Assembly (NCBI GenBank): GCA_032622095.1
Contig: CP136065.1
Coordinates: 211,836,151 to 211,900,150, forward strand
Length of the DNA stretch: 64,000 nt
Direction of reading: 5' to 3'
Source: Siphonodentalium dalli
Lineage: Eukaryota > Mollusca > Scaphopoda > Gadilida > Siphonodentaliidae
In this document: positions 1 to 14,100 of the stretch, piece after piece
Layout: each line of letters starts with the position of its first letter
Numbering within the stretch: position 1 is the stretch's first letter
Notes under the pieces: generated by a model
Told to the model about the DNA's origin: nothing
Database searches by the model: none
The model's input: the letters and a program-made list of their open reading frames with translations, nothing else
Position numbers and translations under genes: made by a program

Positions 1-260
1 TCTTTATACCACCTAAGTCGACTTCATCATGTAACGGCACCAATAAGGTGAGTCTTTATACCACCCAAGTTCATTCCATTATGTGATGGCACCAATAAGG
101 TGAGTCTTTATACCACCCAAGTTCATTCCATTATGTGATGGCACCAATAAGGTGAGTCTTTATACCACCCAAGTCCACTTTATCATGTAATGGCACCAAC
201 ATGGTGAAACATACCATCCAAGTCCACTGCATCATGTGATGGCACCAAAAGGGTGGTGAG
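1..260. repeat. divergent 52-bp satellite units at the array edge
   Basis: The motif TCTTTATACCACC recurs at 1, 53, 105 and 157, a 52-bp period. Two less regular units follow up to 260. These units share the block GATGGCACCAA and the GTGAGTCTT junction with the 61-bp array that follows, but lack about 9 bp of it (the CTGTAACCC part). They look like an older or edge form of the same satellite. The array probably continues left of the window. Confidence 0.9.
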
Positions 261-3200
261 TCTTACCACCCACTGGAACCCAGTCCACTTAAACATGTGA
301 TGGCACCAACAAGGCTGTGAGTCTTACTACCCACTGTAACCCAGTCCACTTAAACATGTGATGGCACCAACAAGGCTGTGAGTCTTACTATCCACTGTAA
401 CCCAGTCCACTTAAACATGTGATGGCACCAACAAGGTTGTGAGTCTTACCACCCACTGTAACCCAGTCCACTTAAACATGTGATGGCACCAACAAGGTTG
501 TGAGTCTTACTACCCACTGTAACCCAGTCCACTTAAACATGTGATGGCACCAACAAGGCTGTGAGTCTTACTATCCACTGTAACCCAGTCCACTTAAACA
601 TGTGATGGCACCAACAAGGTTGTGAGTCTTACTATCCACTGTAACCCAGTCCACTTAAACATGTGATGGCACCAACAAGGCTGTGAGTCTTACTACCCAC
701 TGTAACCCAGTCCACTTAAACATGTGATGGCACCAACAAGGTGGTGAGTCTTACTACCCACTGTAACCCAGTCCACTTAAACATGTGATGGCACCAACAA
801 GGCTGTGAGTCTTACTACCCACTGTAACACAGTCCACTTAAACATGTGATGGCACCAACAAGGTGGTGAGTCTTACTACCCACTGTAACCCAGTCCACTT
901 AAACATGTGATGGCACCACCAAGGTGGTGAGTCTTACTACCCACTGTAACCCAGTCCACTTAAACATGTGATGGCACCAACAAGGTTGTGAGTCTTACTA
1001 CCCACTGTAACCCAGTCCACTTAAACATGTGATGGAACCAACAAGGCTGTGAGTCTTACTACCCACTGTAACCCAGTCCACTTAAACATGTGATGGCACC
1101 AACAAGGCTGTGAGTCTTACTACCCACTGTAACCCAGTCCACTTAAACATGTGATGGCACCAACAAGGTTGTGAGTCTTACTACCCGCTGTAACCCAGTC
1201 CACTTAAACATGTGATGGCACCAACAAGGTTGTGAGTCTTACCACCCACTGTAACCCAGTCCACTTAAACATGTGATGGCACCAACAAGGCTGTGAGTCT
1301 TACTACCCGCTGTAACCCAGTCCACTTAAACATGTGATGGCACCAACAAGGCTGTGAGTCTTACTACCCACTGTAACCCAGTCCACTTAAACATGTGATG
1401 GCACCAACAAGGCTGTGAGTCTTACTACCCACTGTAACACAGTCCACTTAAACATGTGATGGCACCAACAAGGCTGTGAGTCTTACTACCCGCTGTAACC
1501 CAGTCCACTTAAACATGTGATGGCACCACCAAGGTGGTGAGTCTTACTACCCACTGTAACCCAGTCCACTTAAACATGTGATGGCACCAACAAGGTGGTG
1601 AGTCTTACTACCCACTGTAACCCAGTCCACTTAAACATGTGATGGCACCAACAAGGCTGTGAGTCTTACTATCCACTGTAACCCAGTCCACTTAAACATG
1701 TGATGGCACCAACAAGGCTGTGAGTCTTACCACCCACTGTAACCCAGTCCACTTAAACATGTGATGGCACCACCAAGGTTGTGAGTCTTACTACCCACTG
1801 TAACCCAGTCCACTTAAACATGTGATGGCACCAACAAGGCTGTGAGTCTTACTATCCACTGTAACCCAGTCCACTTAAACATGTGATGGCACCAACAAGG
1901 TGGTGAGTCTTACTACCCACTGTAACCCAGTCCACTTAAACATGTGATGGCACCAACAAGGTTGTGAGTCTTACTACCCACTGTAACCCAGTCCACTTAA
2001 ACATGTGATGGCACCAACAAGGTGGTGAGTCTTACTACCCACTGTAACCCAGTCCACTTAAACATGTGATGGCACCAACAAGGTTGTGAGTCTTACTACC
2101 CACTGTAACCCAGTCCACTTAAACATGTGATGGCACCAACAAGGCTGTGAGTCTTACTACCCACTGTAACCCAGTCCACTTAAACATGTGATGGCACCAA
2201 CAAGGCTGTGAGTCTTACTACCCGCTGTAACCCAGTCCACTTAAACATGTGATGGCACCAACAAGGCTGTGAGTCTTACTACCCGCTGTAACCCAGTCCA
2301 CTTAAACATGTGATGGCACCAACAAGGCTGTGAGTCTTACTATCCACTGTAACCCAGTCCACTTAAACATGTGATGGCACCAACAAGGTTGTGAGTCTTA
2401 CTACCCACTGTAACCCAGTCCACTTAAACATGTGATGGCACCAACAAGGTTGTGAGTCTTACTACCCACTGTAACCCAGTCCACTTAAACATGTGATGGC
2501 ACCAACAAGGCTGTGAGTCTTACTACCCACTGTAACCCAGTCCACTTAAACATGTGATGGCACCAACAAGGCTGTGAGTCTTACTACCCACTGTAACCCA
2601 GTCCACTTAAACATGTGATGGCACCAACAAGGTTGTGAGTCTTACCACCCACTGTAACCCAGTCCACTTAAACATGTGATGGCACCAACAAGGTTGTGAG
2701 TCTTACTACCCACTGTAACCCAGTCCACTTAAACATGTGATGGCACCAACAAGGTTGTGAGTCTTACTACCCACTGTAACCCAGTCCACTTAAACATGTG
2801 ATGGCACCAACAAGGTTGTGAGTCTTACCACCCACTGTAACCCAGTCCACTTAAACATGTGATGGCACCAACAAGGTTGTGAGTCTTACTACCCACTGTA
2901 ACCCAGTCCACTTAAACATGTGATGGCACCAACAAGGCTGTGAGTCTTACTATCCACTGTAACCCAGTCCACTTAAACATGTGATGGCACCAACAAGGCT
3001 GTGAGTCTTACTACCCACTGTAACCCAGTCCATTTAAACATGTGATGGCACCAACAAGGTGGTGAGTCTTACTACCCGCTGTAACCCAGTCCACTTAAAC
3101 ATGTGATGGCACCAACAAGGTTGTGAGTCTTACTATCCACTGTAACCCAGTCCACTTAAACATGTGATGGCACCAACAAGGCTGTGAGTCTTACTATCCA

Positions 3201-3287
3201 CTGTAACCCAGTCCACTTAAACATGTGATGGCACCAACAAGGCTGTGAGTCTTACTACCCACTGTAACCCAGTCCATTTAAACATGC
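261..3287. repeat. 61-bp tandem satellite, about 49.6 copies
   Basis: TCTTAC begins at 261 and 322, and again at 3250, which is exactly 49 periods of 61 bp with no net insertion or deletion. The unit contains GTAACCCAGTCCACTTAAAC and GTGATGGCACCAACAAGG. Variation is limited to a few sites: AAGGCTG/AAGGTTG/AAGGTGG, CTACCC/CTATCC/CCACCC, and CACTG/CGCTG. The near-identity indicates recent expansion or strong homogenisation. No open reading frame runs through it. It probably lies in an intron or 5' of the gene. Confidence 0.97.
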
Positions 3288-3288
3288 T

Positions 3289-3433
3289 TTAACCATTTGA
3301 GTGCCAATGCATTCTCTTATATATGCGAGTCGACCATAGGTCGCCTCGCATATATAAGAGAATGCATTGGCCTAACCCCAAAAAAAAAAAAATTAGGGCC
3401 GATGAGATCGGCCCCTGGCACTAAAAGGGTTAA
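3289..3433. mobile_element. piggyBac-like MITE, family A (shortened)
   Basis: The element is bounded by TTAA at both ends. The left end reads TTAACCATTTGAGTGCCA and the right end TGGCACTAAAAGGGTTAA. Its core is a near-perfect hairpin (CCAATGCATTCTCTTATATA and its complement) with a GTCGACCATAGGTCGCC loop. The left arm lacks the AGGTCCGATTTTT segment present in the full copy at 28910. TTAA targets and CCCT termini are typical of piggyBac elements; no transposase is present. Confidence 0.75.
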
Positions 3434-3492
3434 TCCTTTAATTACTGAGTTGATCTTTCTTCCCAGTTTAAAAAATATGAATTGTTCTTTAA

Positions 3493-3907
3493 TTAACCCT
3501 TCCATGCCTGGATCTTCCTGAAATTTTGCGAAAACCCTGTGCCAATGCATTCTCTTCTATGCGAGTCTCCCATAGGGTGCCTTGCATATATAAGAGAATA
3601 CATTGGTCTAACAATATTTACCTTGATCTCGTAAGCCAGTGCATTCTCTTACTATGATATATGTGAGGCTCCCTATGTGAGACACGCATATATAAGAGAA
3701 TGCACTGGTACAGAATCTGTAATGCTGAACCAGTGCATAAATTTGTTATGATATTGCAGAGAACATTTTATTCCCATTCATTGGTAAGCAATATTTTGAT
3801 GATAAGAACTTGTCAGCGAGTTATCTAGTCAGTAAATGGTTAAGAAAGTTTTATTTGTTGTCATTCCATCTACTACATGTCAGCGAGTCTAGTCAGTAAA
3901 GGGTTAA
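3493..3907. mobile_element. piggyBac-like MITE, family D, with disturbed right end
   Basis: The left end is TTAACCCTTCCATGCCTGG, followed by the family-D block CTGAAATTTTGCGAAAACCC and two hairpins built from GCATTCTCTTATATATG. The right part differs from the copy at 52539. A plausible right terminus, GTCAGTAAAGGGTTAA, is at 3892-3907, where it shares its TTAA with the next element. The stretch GAAAGTTTTATTTGTT..CATTCCATCTACTACATGT inside it recurs at 4279-4317. Confidence 0.55.
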
Positions 3908-4279
3908 AGACACATTATGGACTTATTCGGGTGCGTGGAACTGATAAGTTAGTATTCAGACGCTATGCCAACTGGTGGAATGTAGCATTTTACAAACACC
4001 ACTGAAAATCTCAAGCAAATCGACTGTAACACTCCATAGAAAACATCGTATGAACTACGCTAAATTGTAAATATTTACCTCGCGATTCGGGATGCAACTA
4101 CCAGTGATAAACTAACGAAAACGATTTCACCACCAAGAGTCGCTACATTTAATTAATGTATAATAATGCTGGTGTGTCATGTCAATTTGGATATATATTT
4201 GGATAAAATAACTACTTTTAGGAAGATTATTCTCCATTTCTATTTTATCACCCTAACGGAGTGTTTCATACCACTTTAA
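3904..4279 (+). mobile_element. TTAAAG-ended dispersed element, family R, copy 1
   Basis: It starts TTAAAGACACATTATGGACT and ends CATACCACTTTAA. The same roughly 376-bp sequence occurs at 16037-16412 in the same orientation and at 38163-38538 and 47877-48505 inverted. All copies share internal blocks such as ACTACGCTAAATTGTAAATA and AGATTATTCTCCATTTCTAT. The TTAA ends suggest a TTAA-targeting transposon (piggyBac or Kolobok type); it is non-coding. Confidence 0.7.
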
Positions 4280-5006
4280 GAAAGTTTTATTTGTTATCAT
4301 TCCATCTACTACATGTAGTAATAAGTGCTGGCACGCCCCCATATTTGGGATAATGACCACTGCGCGTCCATGCAGAGAACAGGGGAGTGGCAGACATGAA
4401 GAAGACAGCGTCCTATCTATGCGTATCACAGAATGTGTCAGGTTACTATGATTCGGCGGCTGGTTCCATTTTGGCAAGGACCAGTCTAATGTGGAAAATT
4501 CAGCAACAAGTTTCTTCTTCATGGATCGTGTAAAAGTACATTTTAATAACAGATTATTGTTGAATAGGTTCCTGGTCCAAAACGGCAAAAAGTGATAACG
4601 CCCAAATTTTTAGGAGGGGGTGGGGGCTGAGACTTTTAGCCCGATTTTTTTTACATGATATATTCATGGTTATAACACAGTTTTTGTAGAATATAGCTTG
4701 TATATACACATAAGTATAACAAAATAGATTCAATTAACCTTAAATATGTATAATTCGGACAGAAATGTGAAAAATACTGTAATTTGCCATAATTTCCCCC
4801 TTGAAATTCCATTCAATTTGCATGAATTTGGCTGAAAATATCTCTATTTTGCCCAAAATTTGCCCTAATTTTGAGCTTTAAAAAAAAAAAAATTTGGGAA
4901 AAGGTGCTGCAGCAGTATTATCATTTTCCTCATATTATTGATGCAAATAACATTATAACGTTCAGTATGTAACTTAATTAAAATTATGTATCTAATTTAT
5001 TGTTAG
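4280..5006. other. non-coding, probable intron upstream of exon 1
   Basis: No reading frame, RNA gene or full repeat is recognised. The stretch holds a duplicated 38-bp segment also found at 3843-3880, a G-rich run near 4610 and A-runs near 4881. It ends in a weak splice acceptor, ATTGTTAG, at 5006. Confidence 0.5.
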
Positions 5007-5182
5007 CATGATGCTGATGCAAACAAAGACAACATGAAGAGATTTATTTGTAAAAGACTGCAGGATAAGAAGAGGAATGAAGAAGATTTGAGCGCAGATG
5101 ATATAAAGGAATCAATCAGAATGCCTGAGTGTTTGGGAGCTAAACATTTAGTCGAGATGTCTGATGAAGATCTTGAGGAAAA
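5007..5182 (+). CDS. exon 1 of the model (residues 1-58, plus 2 nt)
   Basis: It follows a weak acceptor (ATTGTTAG) and ends at donor GTAAGC. It encodes H-D-A-D-A-N-K-D-N-M-K-R-F-I-C, then a Lys/Glu-rich helix, and P-E-C-L-G-A-K-H-L-V-E-M-S-D-E-D-L-E-E. The pattern of two cysteines with leucines every 3-4 residues suits a helical-repeat unit. An in-frame TAG just before the acceptor fixes the left boundary. The exon ends in phase 2; the split codon (AA|T, Asn) is completed in exon 2. Earlier exons must exist, since no start codon with context is present here. Confidence 0.75.
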
Positions 5183-8100
5183 GTAAGCTCTGTTATTATA
5201 TCTATGGAAACTGTTCACAATATGACACTGTAGAACTCACACATCTAATCATAATAAAACATCAAACCACAGTTATTATATCAACCACAGTTATTATATC
5301 AACCACAGTTATTATATCAACCACAATTATTATACCATCCACAGTTATTATATCAACCACAGTTATTATATCAACCACAGTTATTATACCAACCACAGTT
5401 ATTATATCAACCACAGTTATTACATCAACCACAGTTATTATATCAACCACAGTTATTATATCAACCACAGTATCAACCACAGTTATTATATCAACCACAG
5501 TTATTATACCATCCACAGTTATTATATCAACCACAGTTATTACATCAACCATAGGCCTGAAAATATGGTGCTGGACATTTACAGAATGAGGTCCTCAGAA
5601 GGTGAAGGTGAAGCTTGTGTGATGATCATGTGATGTGCAAGCTATGGATTTGAAAATATATGTCCTGTTTAAACAGGATCGCCTTTGGTTTTTACTCAGC
5701 ATCTCACCGATAAGCCCGAATATGTTATTACTAGTAGATTTAAAGATGCATAATCCGAATTAATGCTTACAAATTACTATTTCTTTGGCTTCGGGTGTAG
5801 TTCTGATAACTAAAGCGTATTTTGAAGAAATTTTGTTGTTGTTATAACTTGATGATATGGGGACTGTCTGATCGGATTGAGTACCTTTAACATGGACCCA
5901 TGTAATCGAGGTGTCATTATTCCAGTTTTTCATCCAAACTCATGTGCATTTTTTTTCTAATATCAGCAGCTGATATCAGTTACAATTGTCGACTTTTGCA
6001 TCGGGTCGTATTTGACCCGCCTCACTTTTTACCACAGTATATGCCAAGCAACTTAAGACACTATAACTTATATTATTGTCCCTGACATTCCATTGGAGGA
6101 CTATTGTAATGACCCTCGTCCATGTGAACGTGCGTGTGTCCGTCATTCCAGATGTTTGTCCGAGCCTGTATTCTGTCATTTTTTTGTCAACTTTTTTAAA
6201 ACTTGGCACATATATCAATCAGCATGGGAACCTGCACACTAGCGATTTTGAGTTTGGTGGGTCTCATTTTGACGGAGTTTTTGACATTTTTCGACATAGA
6301 ATCATACATCCTGGGATGCATCTTTTGTTCGAACCTGTATTCTGTCATTTTCCAGTCAGTTTTTTTAAGACATGGCACAGATGTCAACCAGCATGGAACC
6401 TGCGCACCTGCGATTTTGAGTTCAGTCGGAGTCATTTTGGTGGAGTTATTGCCATTTTTCGACATAGAATCATACATCCTGATGCATCTTTGTCAGAACC
6501 TGTATTCTGTAATTTTCCAATAAATTGTTTTTAAACTTGGCACAGATATTAACCATCTAATCATTGGAACCTGCGATTCTGAGTTTGGTTGGACCCATTT
6601 TGGCAGAGTTCTTGCTATTTTTGCAGATTTTTCTTAATTTTCAGCTCGTTAGCACAATAACTTGAACAGATTTTAACATTTTGAGTGAATGTGCACTTGG
6701 GTGCCTTAACTGTGAAATCAACTTCTCCTATAATTTGTATCCTACCTATGTACCTAAAACTTAAGGACATTGTTAGCTACGACATATTTAGTGAATATGC
6801 GCTTTGTATCATATTGTTGCAATCAACTCCTACAGTTTATTGTATAGGGATCTATTGTTATTCACACATTGGAGGTATCACAATGTCAGATCCATCGAGA
6901 TTTAGGTACCTGTGTGAATATTCAATCATCGCTTTCTAGAGATATCCTTCAAACCTACCACCTTGGTTGGGGGACATTTTGTCAGCAACCTTTTATATTG
7001 ACATCCATTGAGATTGACCAATAAGATTCTTTCTGCTGACAGGAGATGTAGAGATATTCGGCTAATATTCTAGATTGATGCAGTCCAGATATTGAAATTC
7101 CTTGGAAGAATTGATACAATATGATTATATACAATATGACTTTTTAATCGTTTAGGTAATATTTAAAATGTTGAAATGAAATCAATGTCAGAAAATTAGT
7201 TCACAAACATTCTAGATTCAAATATATTTGCTTCATATTTAACCTGAAATTTGATTTGTGTGGAGTTATATACTCCAAGAAGGAATTTGAGTTGACATGA
7301 TTTTTTGTTTTATGTTTCAGTGCAGAGGATATCTTGGATACTGACGATGATGAGTTATCTGAGAAAGACAAGAAGTCAGTCTTTGATAAACTCAAGCAAA
7401 GATTCGGTGATCTGAAAGCTGCTTCAAAGAAACGGATAGAGATCATTGCTGAAAATATGAAATTACAGTCTGTAGAGGAGATTTCAGGAATGGACGGAGA
7501 TGCTGTAAGTATTATTTCATGATGGGATTAAAGATCATGTGCCAGACTGCTAGTGCATTCTCTTATATATGCAAGTCTCCTGTAGGGAGCATTGCATACA
7601 TAAGAGAATGCACTGGCTTACAAGGTCAAGGTATTCTCTTATATATGGGAGACTCGCATATATGAGAGAATGCATTGGCACAGGGTTTTCGCTAAATTTC
7701 TGGAAGCTCCAGTCATGGAAGGATTAAATGATCTTATTTGGAAATTCAGACTTGAGCTGGCTTATATTATAGCACAACGTCTTGCATGTAAAGAGCCAAA
7801 CATAATGTGAAGTGCACTTGTATGGCACAAAGTCACCAATCTTAAACTGATTGATTCTACTGAAAACATTTTGCAATCTTTCATCTCCTTGACTAGTCAA
7901 TTTAAAGGTACACAATCTGATTCGATGGTTCCAATATCATCCAGTTACAACAACATCGGAATATAACCGAAAGACGATTTAGTTGTCCAAAATAGGGTAT
8001 TACCAATAAATATTCACAACCAAGCACAATATCATATTTGCCGAAAAAAGACCTATAATATCGTTTTTTCTTGATGGTTTGTATGACGAGCGAGTGGTTT

Positions 8101-11100
8101 GCAAATCCATATATGGTGATGCCCATAGTTTTTATGGAATTCCCCACACATGTCATCACAAATGTAAACAAACATATTTCCATGTGTAACCGGCATGCTG
8201 TTATATAACATGTCTATTTGCATGACTAAAACATGCTTACCAGCATTCATAAATAAGAAAATGTTATGCATCGGCAGGTCAACTATCACAAGTTACCTTA
8301 TTTGTTTTTGCTGATGTTACTTTTCGTCGTGTTATTTCCGAAGTTAATTTGGAATTTATCACCATTCAAAATTACAGGGAACTGTGACATTTCGTGACCT
8401 TTCAAACTCTCACGACGGCGTCTGTGCATGTCCATATATTTCTGGAAGAAGATCATTTGAATATTTGCCAGGCCGCCAAATATTCAATGTGGTGAAAAAT
8501 AACAGATTTAAAAAATTTAAATCTGATCACTTTGAATGGTGTGTTCTTCGATTCGAATCAAATATATTTTACACCCGAAAATAACGAAATAGTAATTAAG
8601 GGGAGTCAAATTGGATTATGGATCTTTAACCCTTTACCCAACAGAAGGGCCCTGTGCCAATGCATTCTCTTATATATGCGAGTCGACCATAGGTCGCCTC
8701 GCATATATAAGAGAATGCATTGGCTTAACACATTAAAAATTATAAAATTGTTAAAGAATGTAAGAAAAAATGGTAAAAAGTGTTAAAAAAAGATTGTTTT
8801 TAGGCCAATGCATTCTCTTATATATGCGAGGCGACCTATGGTCGACTCGCATATATAAGAGAATGCATTGGCACAGGGCATAACTGTAAACATCACAATG
8901 TGGTCAATGAGCCGGTTCCAATGATATCCATATTTGTATGGTTTTATTGAGACAGACCGAAGATATTTTAGGCTGTTGAAGCTTTATTTGGCCGGTTTGT
9001 TGGGTAAAGGGTTAAAAAAAGTATGAATTCTACTTTTGTCCTATGGTAGCAGCATGGAAATTAGTTTTGCATAAAATGAATGATGTACTGTCTGTTTGAT
9101 CTGGTGAGATGGGGTGCTAGTTCATTGATGAGATGAGTACTTCATTACAGTATATTTACATACTAAGTGTTGTCATCACTAAATCCAGCATTCTGATTGG
9201 TCGGCACCCACGTGGCTAGTTGCAGTTATTTCTCGGTGAATGCGCAACGGCTCATAACACCAAGCTCATAACACCATCGATACGTCATTGGGTTTGGAAA
9301 GACGAACGCGTAATGTTTTGGGCGCATTTGGACTTGCACAGGATTGACTTAATACATCATCGGGTTTCAATATGAAGAGAAATTGTTCCTATTAACTTTT
9401 GCCAAGGGTGCTATTGGGTATTTTGGGCTGTTTTTGTCACGATACACTTTTCGATTTAAATACATTTACAAAAGTGGCTTTTTCGCTAAATGTATATAAT
9501 TTATAATAATATAAATATAAGGATTAACTGTCATATGGACTATTTTTATGGAGATGTAACCGTGAGGTAAGTGGTCATAACTTGTATGTAAAACCCTTCG
9601 GGTTTTACACAAGTTATGTCCACTTACCTCACGGTTACATCTCAATAAAAACAGTCCACATGACAGTTAATCCTTATATAATATGCATCGCGGCACACCT
9701 GTATGGTTTATTATCATGGAAAGTGTTAAAAATATCATAAATGTAACTATTATTTATACCGCAAGGGTACAAACTTCAGTTTCTGAGTTATATTCAATAA
9801 TTAATTATTATGCTGAATGATACTACCACGTCCCGTGTGGTAAAGATTACTTTGTGTGTTGAATGCCCGAAATGATCATGTTTGGCCTGACTGCTCGATT
9901 GGTATTCTATGCAGAAAACCCAAACTTTAACCCTTTACCCAACAAACCGGCCAAAAACGGCCGAATAAAGCTGCAACAGCCTAAATTATCTTGGGTCTGT
10001 CTCAATAAAACCATACAAATATGGATATCATTGGAACCGGCTCATTGACCACATTGTGATGGTTACAGTTATGCCTCGCATATATAAGAGAATGCATTGG
10101 CCTAAAAAAAATCTTTTTTTAACACTTTTTACCATTTTTTCTTACATTCTTTAACAATTTTATAATTTTTAAAGTGTTAAGCCAATGCATTCTCTTATAT
10201 ATGCGAGGCGACCTATGGTCGACTCGCATATATAAGAGAATGCATTGGCACAGGGCCCTTCTGTTGGGTAAAGGGTTAAAGACGCAAAATATTTAGTTTG
10301 TCTTCGGTTGCAGTGATGATTAATCCTTTAGATGGATCTGTTTTAGTGATATGTGTACATTTAAAGGTATATAACAACAGACTTGTATATTACCCTTACA
10401 TCTTTTCACTCCTAGGTGCATGGTTATCCTATCTGTTGCTTTCATCTTGGCAAGCCTTTGAGTTGCAGACATTTCATGGATGCATTTGTTTTTTTTTCTG
10501 TCTGTGGCATGTTATTCGCTACCGTACACTTATTTCACACAAACTGGCATAGCTGCATAATTTCTATGCCACAATATATCATATAATGACTGATTTTAAG
10601 ATTTAATGTAATATTGATAACCATGCTGGATGCCATCTTGGATAACAAACTTTTCCCAAAGCAGATTTTAGATATGTCACACTGAAGATTCCCCTAGGTC
10701 TTTTTTACACCAAAACTGCTTTCTTATCAATTTCTTTTGGGTTAACCCATTAATTCGTATAGCACAACAATACTATATTGCAGTGAGTGATTGTTTACTC
10801 ATGACCAGCTAATATCACATGATTTGTGAATCTGTTCTCTCATAGGCAACTTTGCTAGGACTACATAATTTGGTAAGAGGTATATCTCAAAACAAGCTTA
10901 TGTGGAAGATTTCCTAACAATTTTGTCATTATGGTGCTGATATGTGTATTATTCCTATATTTTTCCGTAAATTTGAGATTTATTTGGCAGTCGCGTTAAA
11001 ACTTCACCTGTAGACCATGGGAAGAAAATCGAAAGCTCTGTGAGTGCTCTGAAACTTTTATGGTAAAACATAATTTTTATTATTGAAATGACCATGTAGT

Positions 11101-14100
11101 TTTAAAATAGTTGCGCGAAATATACCTTTTCCAGAGAGTTGTTTGTTATTCCGTTTCCGATTCCAGAACTTCAATGAATACAAATGGTGCAGCAATCGCT
11201 CGGGGTCTGATTATCGTGTTAAAAGTTGTATTTTTTTTTACTTCAGTGTGTCTTTCTGGGACATATAATGTTTGTAGAAAAGTATTTCAGCTATTTATCA
11301 ACCTATTTCAATGCCGGGAAAAATTAAAAAGCAAATATTATGAGGTGTATTTTGGAGCTCAAATCGTCATGTGTCTTTAACAGCTAACCATAATTGAAGC
11401 AGCTCTATTTTTTTGTGTAGTTTTATCATAAGAAAGTAAAGAAATCTAATGTACATTGTATCTCTTTCCAGATTATTGCAAATGCTAAGTTATTCTGTTG
11501 TGCCAAAGGAGCAGATGAGAAGAGGAAACTAGCTGTGGATAAGAAAATCTTGGAAAAATTAGATGCTCTGCCTACAAATAGCCGATTGGAAAAATTGAAA
11601 GCGTATGTCACTTACTAGTAGTCCACTCAAAATGGCATTACCTGTTTCAGTCTTTGTGTTGGGTACCCTTATATTTTCTAAGTGTACACTTTCATTGTAA
11701 GTGTAGTTCAGGTATACACTTATAGTACACTTGTAGCTTTTGTTTTTTTAATTCAGTACACTTGTACCACACTCACTTTTTTCGAAATGTACACTTATTT
11801 CGTAAGTGTAGTGTAAGTGTTGTAATAAGTGTACACTTGCTCTACACTTTTGAGACTTTGAAAATCTTTGGGCATGCTGCCCACACTTACAGCTACACTT
11901 ATGGTACTTTGAAAAGTTCTCTCTACACTTATGACACACTGATGATACTTATACTTTTTAAATGTTTTGGGAACACTGCCCCACACTTAAAGGTACACTT
12001 ATGGAACTTTGGAAAAATTTATCAACACTTATACCACACTTATCAAACTTTGATATGGATATGTTCAGGAATACTGCTCAGAGCCTCGCACATTTGTACT
12101 ATATAATTGCCGTCTTATATTAAATATGAACTTTTTCAATTTTGAAATTACGGTATTTCGTTTTTCTGTTATTTATATTCCGATAGTAATAAATTTTATG
12201 AATCTTTTGTGCTAAAATAAAGATATATGAGTATGTATATCTACAATTTATTAACTGCAAAATGTTTGTCATAGAAACAATGAAAATTGGTCGCTATCAC
12301 GTATATTGAAATTGGCGTATTACTATATGAAAGCTTCAATGATTGTGTTTCCAAACACACCTGCATTCAAAAAACAACAACAAAAATGTCCATTACGAAT
12401 ATAGAAATGTTGTATGATAGTAGTTTGATGACGCAGATCAGAATTAAGTATAATAAAAATCGTTTCTAAACCCGTAATTTTGACGTGCAATACTCCCAAA
12501 TAGAATTATTTTTATCGGAGTTTTTTATGGCAAAACTTCGATAGTTAGCATAATTTCGTGACAATAAAATAATGATTGATGAACAGATAAAAATTGTTTT
12601 TAACATTCTCGGAGAAGTACGTATATGTACCTGCTATCTGTTTTTAATTTAACGTAAAGTGTATCAAAAATAACAAAGTTTAACTGTATATACGTGTGAT
12701 TATCGACCCACTGTAAATCTCCCAAAGGAAATGCTTGCGGCTTTCTGCCCACGTGTTCGTGTATGGGGAATTAATCCCATCTCGCTGTGTGTAAACATTG
12801 TCTTCTGATGTCATCATTTTATTGGGAAAACCCATCTAAATCAAGTGATATCCTAGAACTGAGCATACGATTGGCTAAAAGCTAACACGTGACTGTGACC
12901 GTGACTACATGCGCATGCGCAGACCACATTCCGGTAATTCGGCGGTCAAGAAATCAAATTTAAATTTCATCTGCATTTTATTTGACAACAGCTTTCATTT
13001 ACGAAAATGACGGCGAGAAAAGCCAAAACAATTCAACAATTTGGCAAAAAGAAGAAAGGAACTAAACACACTAGAGATAGAACAGGTGGTAGGAGGCTGA
13101 ATTCGGCAAATAATTACGCAAATAGGCGAAGTTTGTTCCCAATTCGACCGGTGATCCTACAATGACACGATGACATTGAGAAATTAAATCATGTCAACAG
13201 TAAAGTCACACTGGATGCATACAGATTATAACCGATGGAAACGTGCGCTAAATTCAGATATACAACATACATTTATTTACAAGTGATAATTCTCAATCGG
13301 AGAGTGATGGCTGTCGTCCAGCTGATTCAGTGATTGATCTCTCGCATGTTTCATTGTTGCCCAATGACAATGTTGGCAAGACTCGCCAGGAGGACTGATC
13401 ACGGATTCAATTTCAATCATCTTGACGTCTTGTCCAAATGCTTGTGATACCGGACAAAACTAATTTTGGCGGAGGGGTAGACTGGGCACACAGAGCACAT
13501 TGGAATTGGATCATCTCAGAGACAATGTGACATCAGAAGAAGAAAAAAATGACTCACTTACAGCTTTTTTGGCCAAAAAAACTGGAATCAGTCATGCCAA
13601 CGTTTGCAAATTTCTCTCACTCACCGTGCTAAACTAAACATCCCACAGCAGGCACTGCATGCTTTAAATGGGACATGGTACTGAATATGACATGGACATC
13701 ATGACAAAAGTGGAGTAAAGACAAACGGGAAGAGACAAGCTTGAAGATACTTCAGCTTATTCAAACTTCGCATATCAGCACCAGATTTATGAAATATATT
13801 TATTGAGCCAAGGAACCTAATCGATAGATGGTTTATATATTAAAACATTATTTATTAATATAATATAATAAAGTATTTTATCAGTCTAAATCATTGTGAA
13901 TGTGATTCCCTTGATTAATGCATCAATTGCCATCTTTGATAGTGAAATTTAATATGTGCATGCCCATCTATGATATACACTTATTTTACTAATACATGTA
14001 CTATACACTTATATAATACACTTGCATCACAATCACCATTGTACACTTACAATACACTTACAACCCCATTCAGAACTTACACTTATAAAACACTTGCAAT

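Noticed and set aside
261-3287. Regularly spaced repeats that might suggest a CRISPR array
   Set aside because: The units are contiguous 61-bp tandem copies without unique spacers, and the locus is eukaryotic.
3297-3550. Short frames over hairpin MITEs (also near 8532, 28902, 32516, 32870, 39596)
   Set aside because: Peptides such as C-Q-C-I-L-L-Y-M-R and A-N-A-F-S-Y-I-C are the two strands of the shared MITE hairpin, repeated wherever the element occurs.
5164-5589. Frames on both strands of about 141 and 96 codons (T-T-V-I-I-S and V-D-I-I-T-V repeats)
   Set aside because: Product of the 18-bp minisatellite inside intron 1; both strands are open for the same trivial reason.
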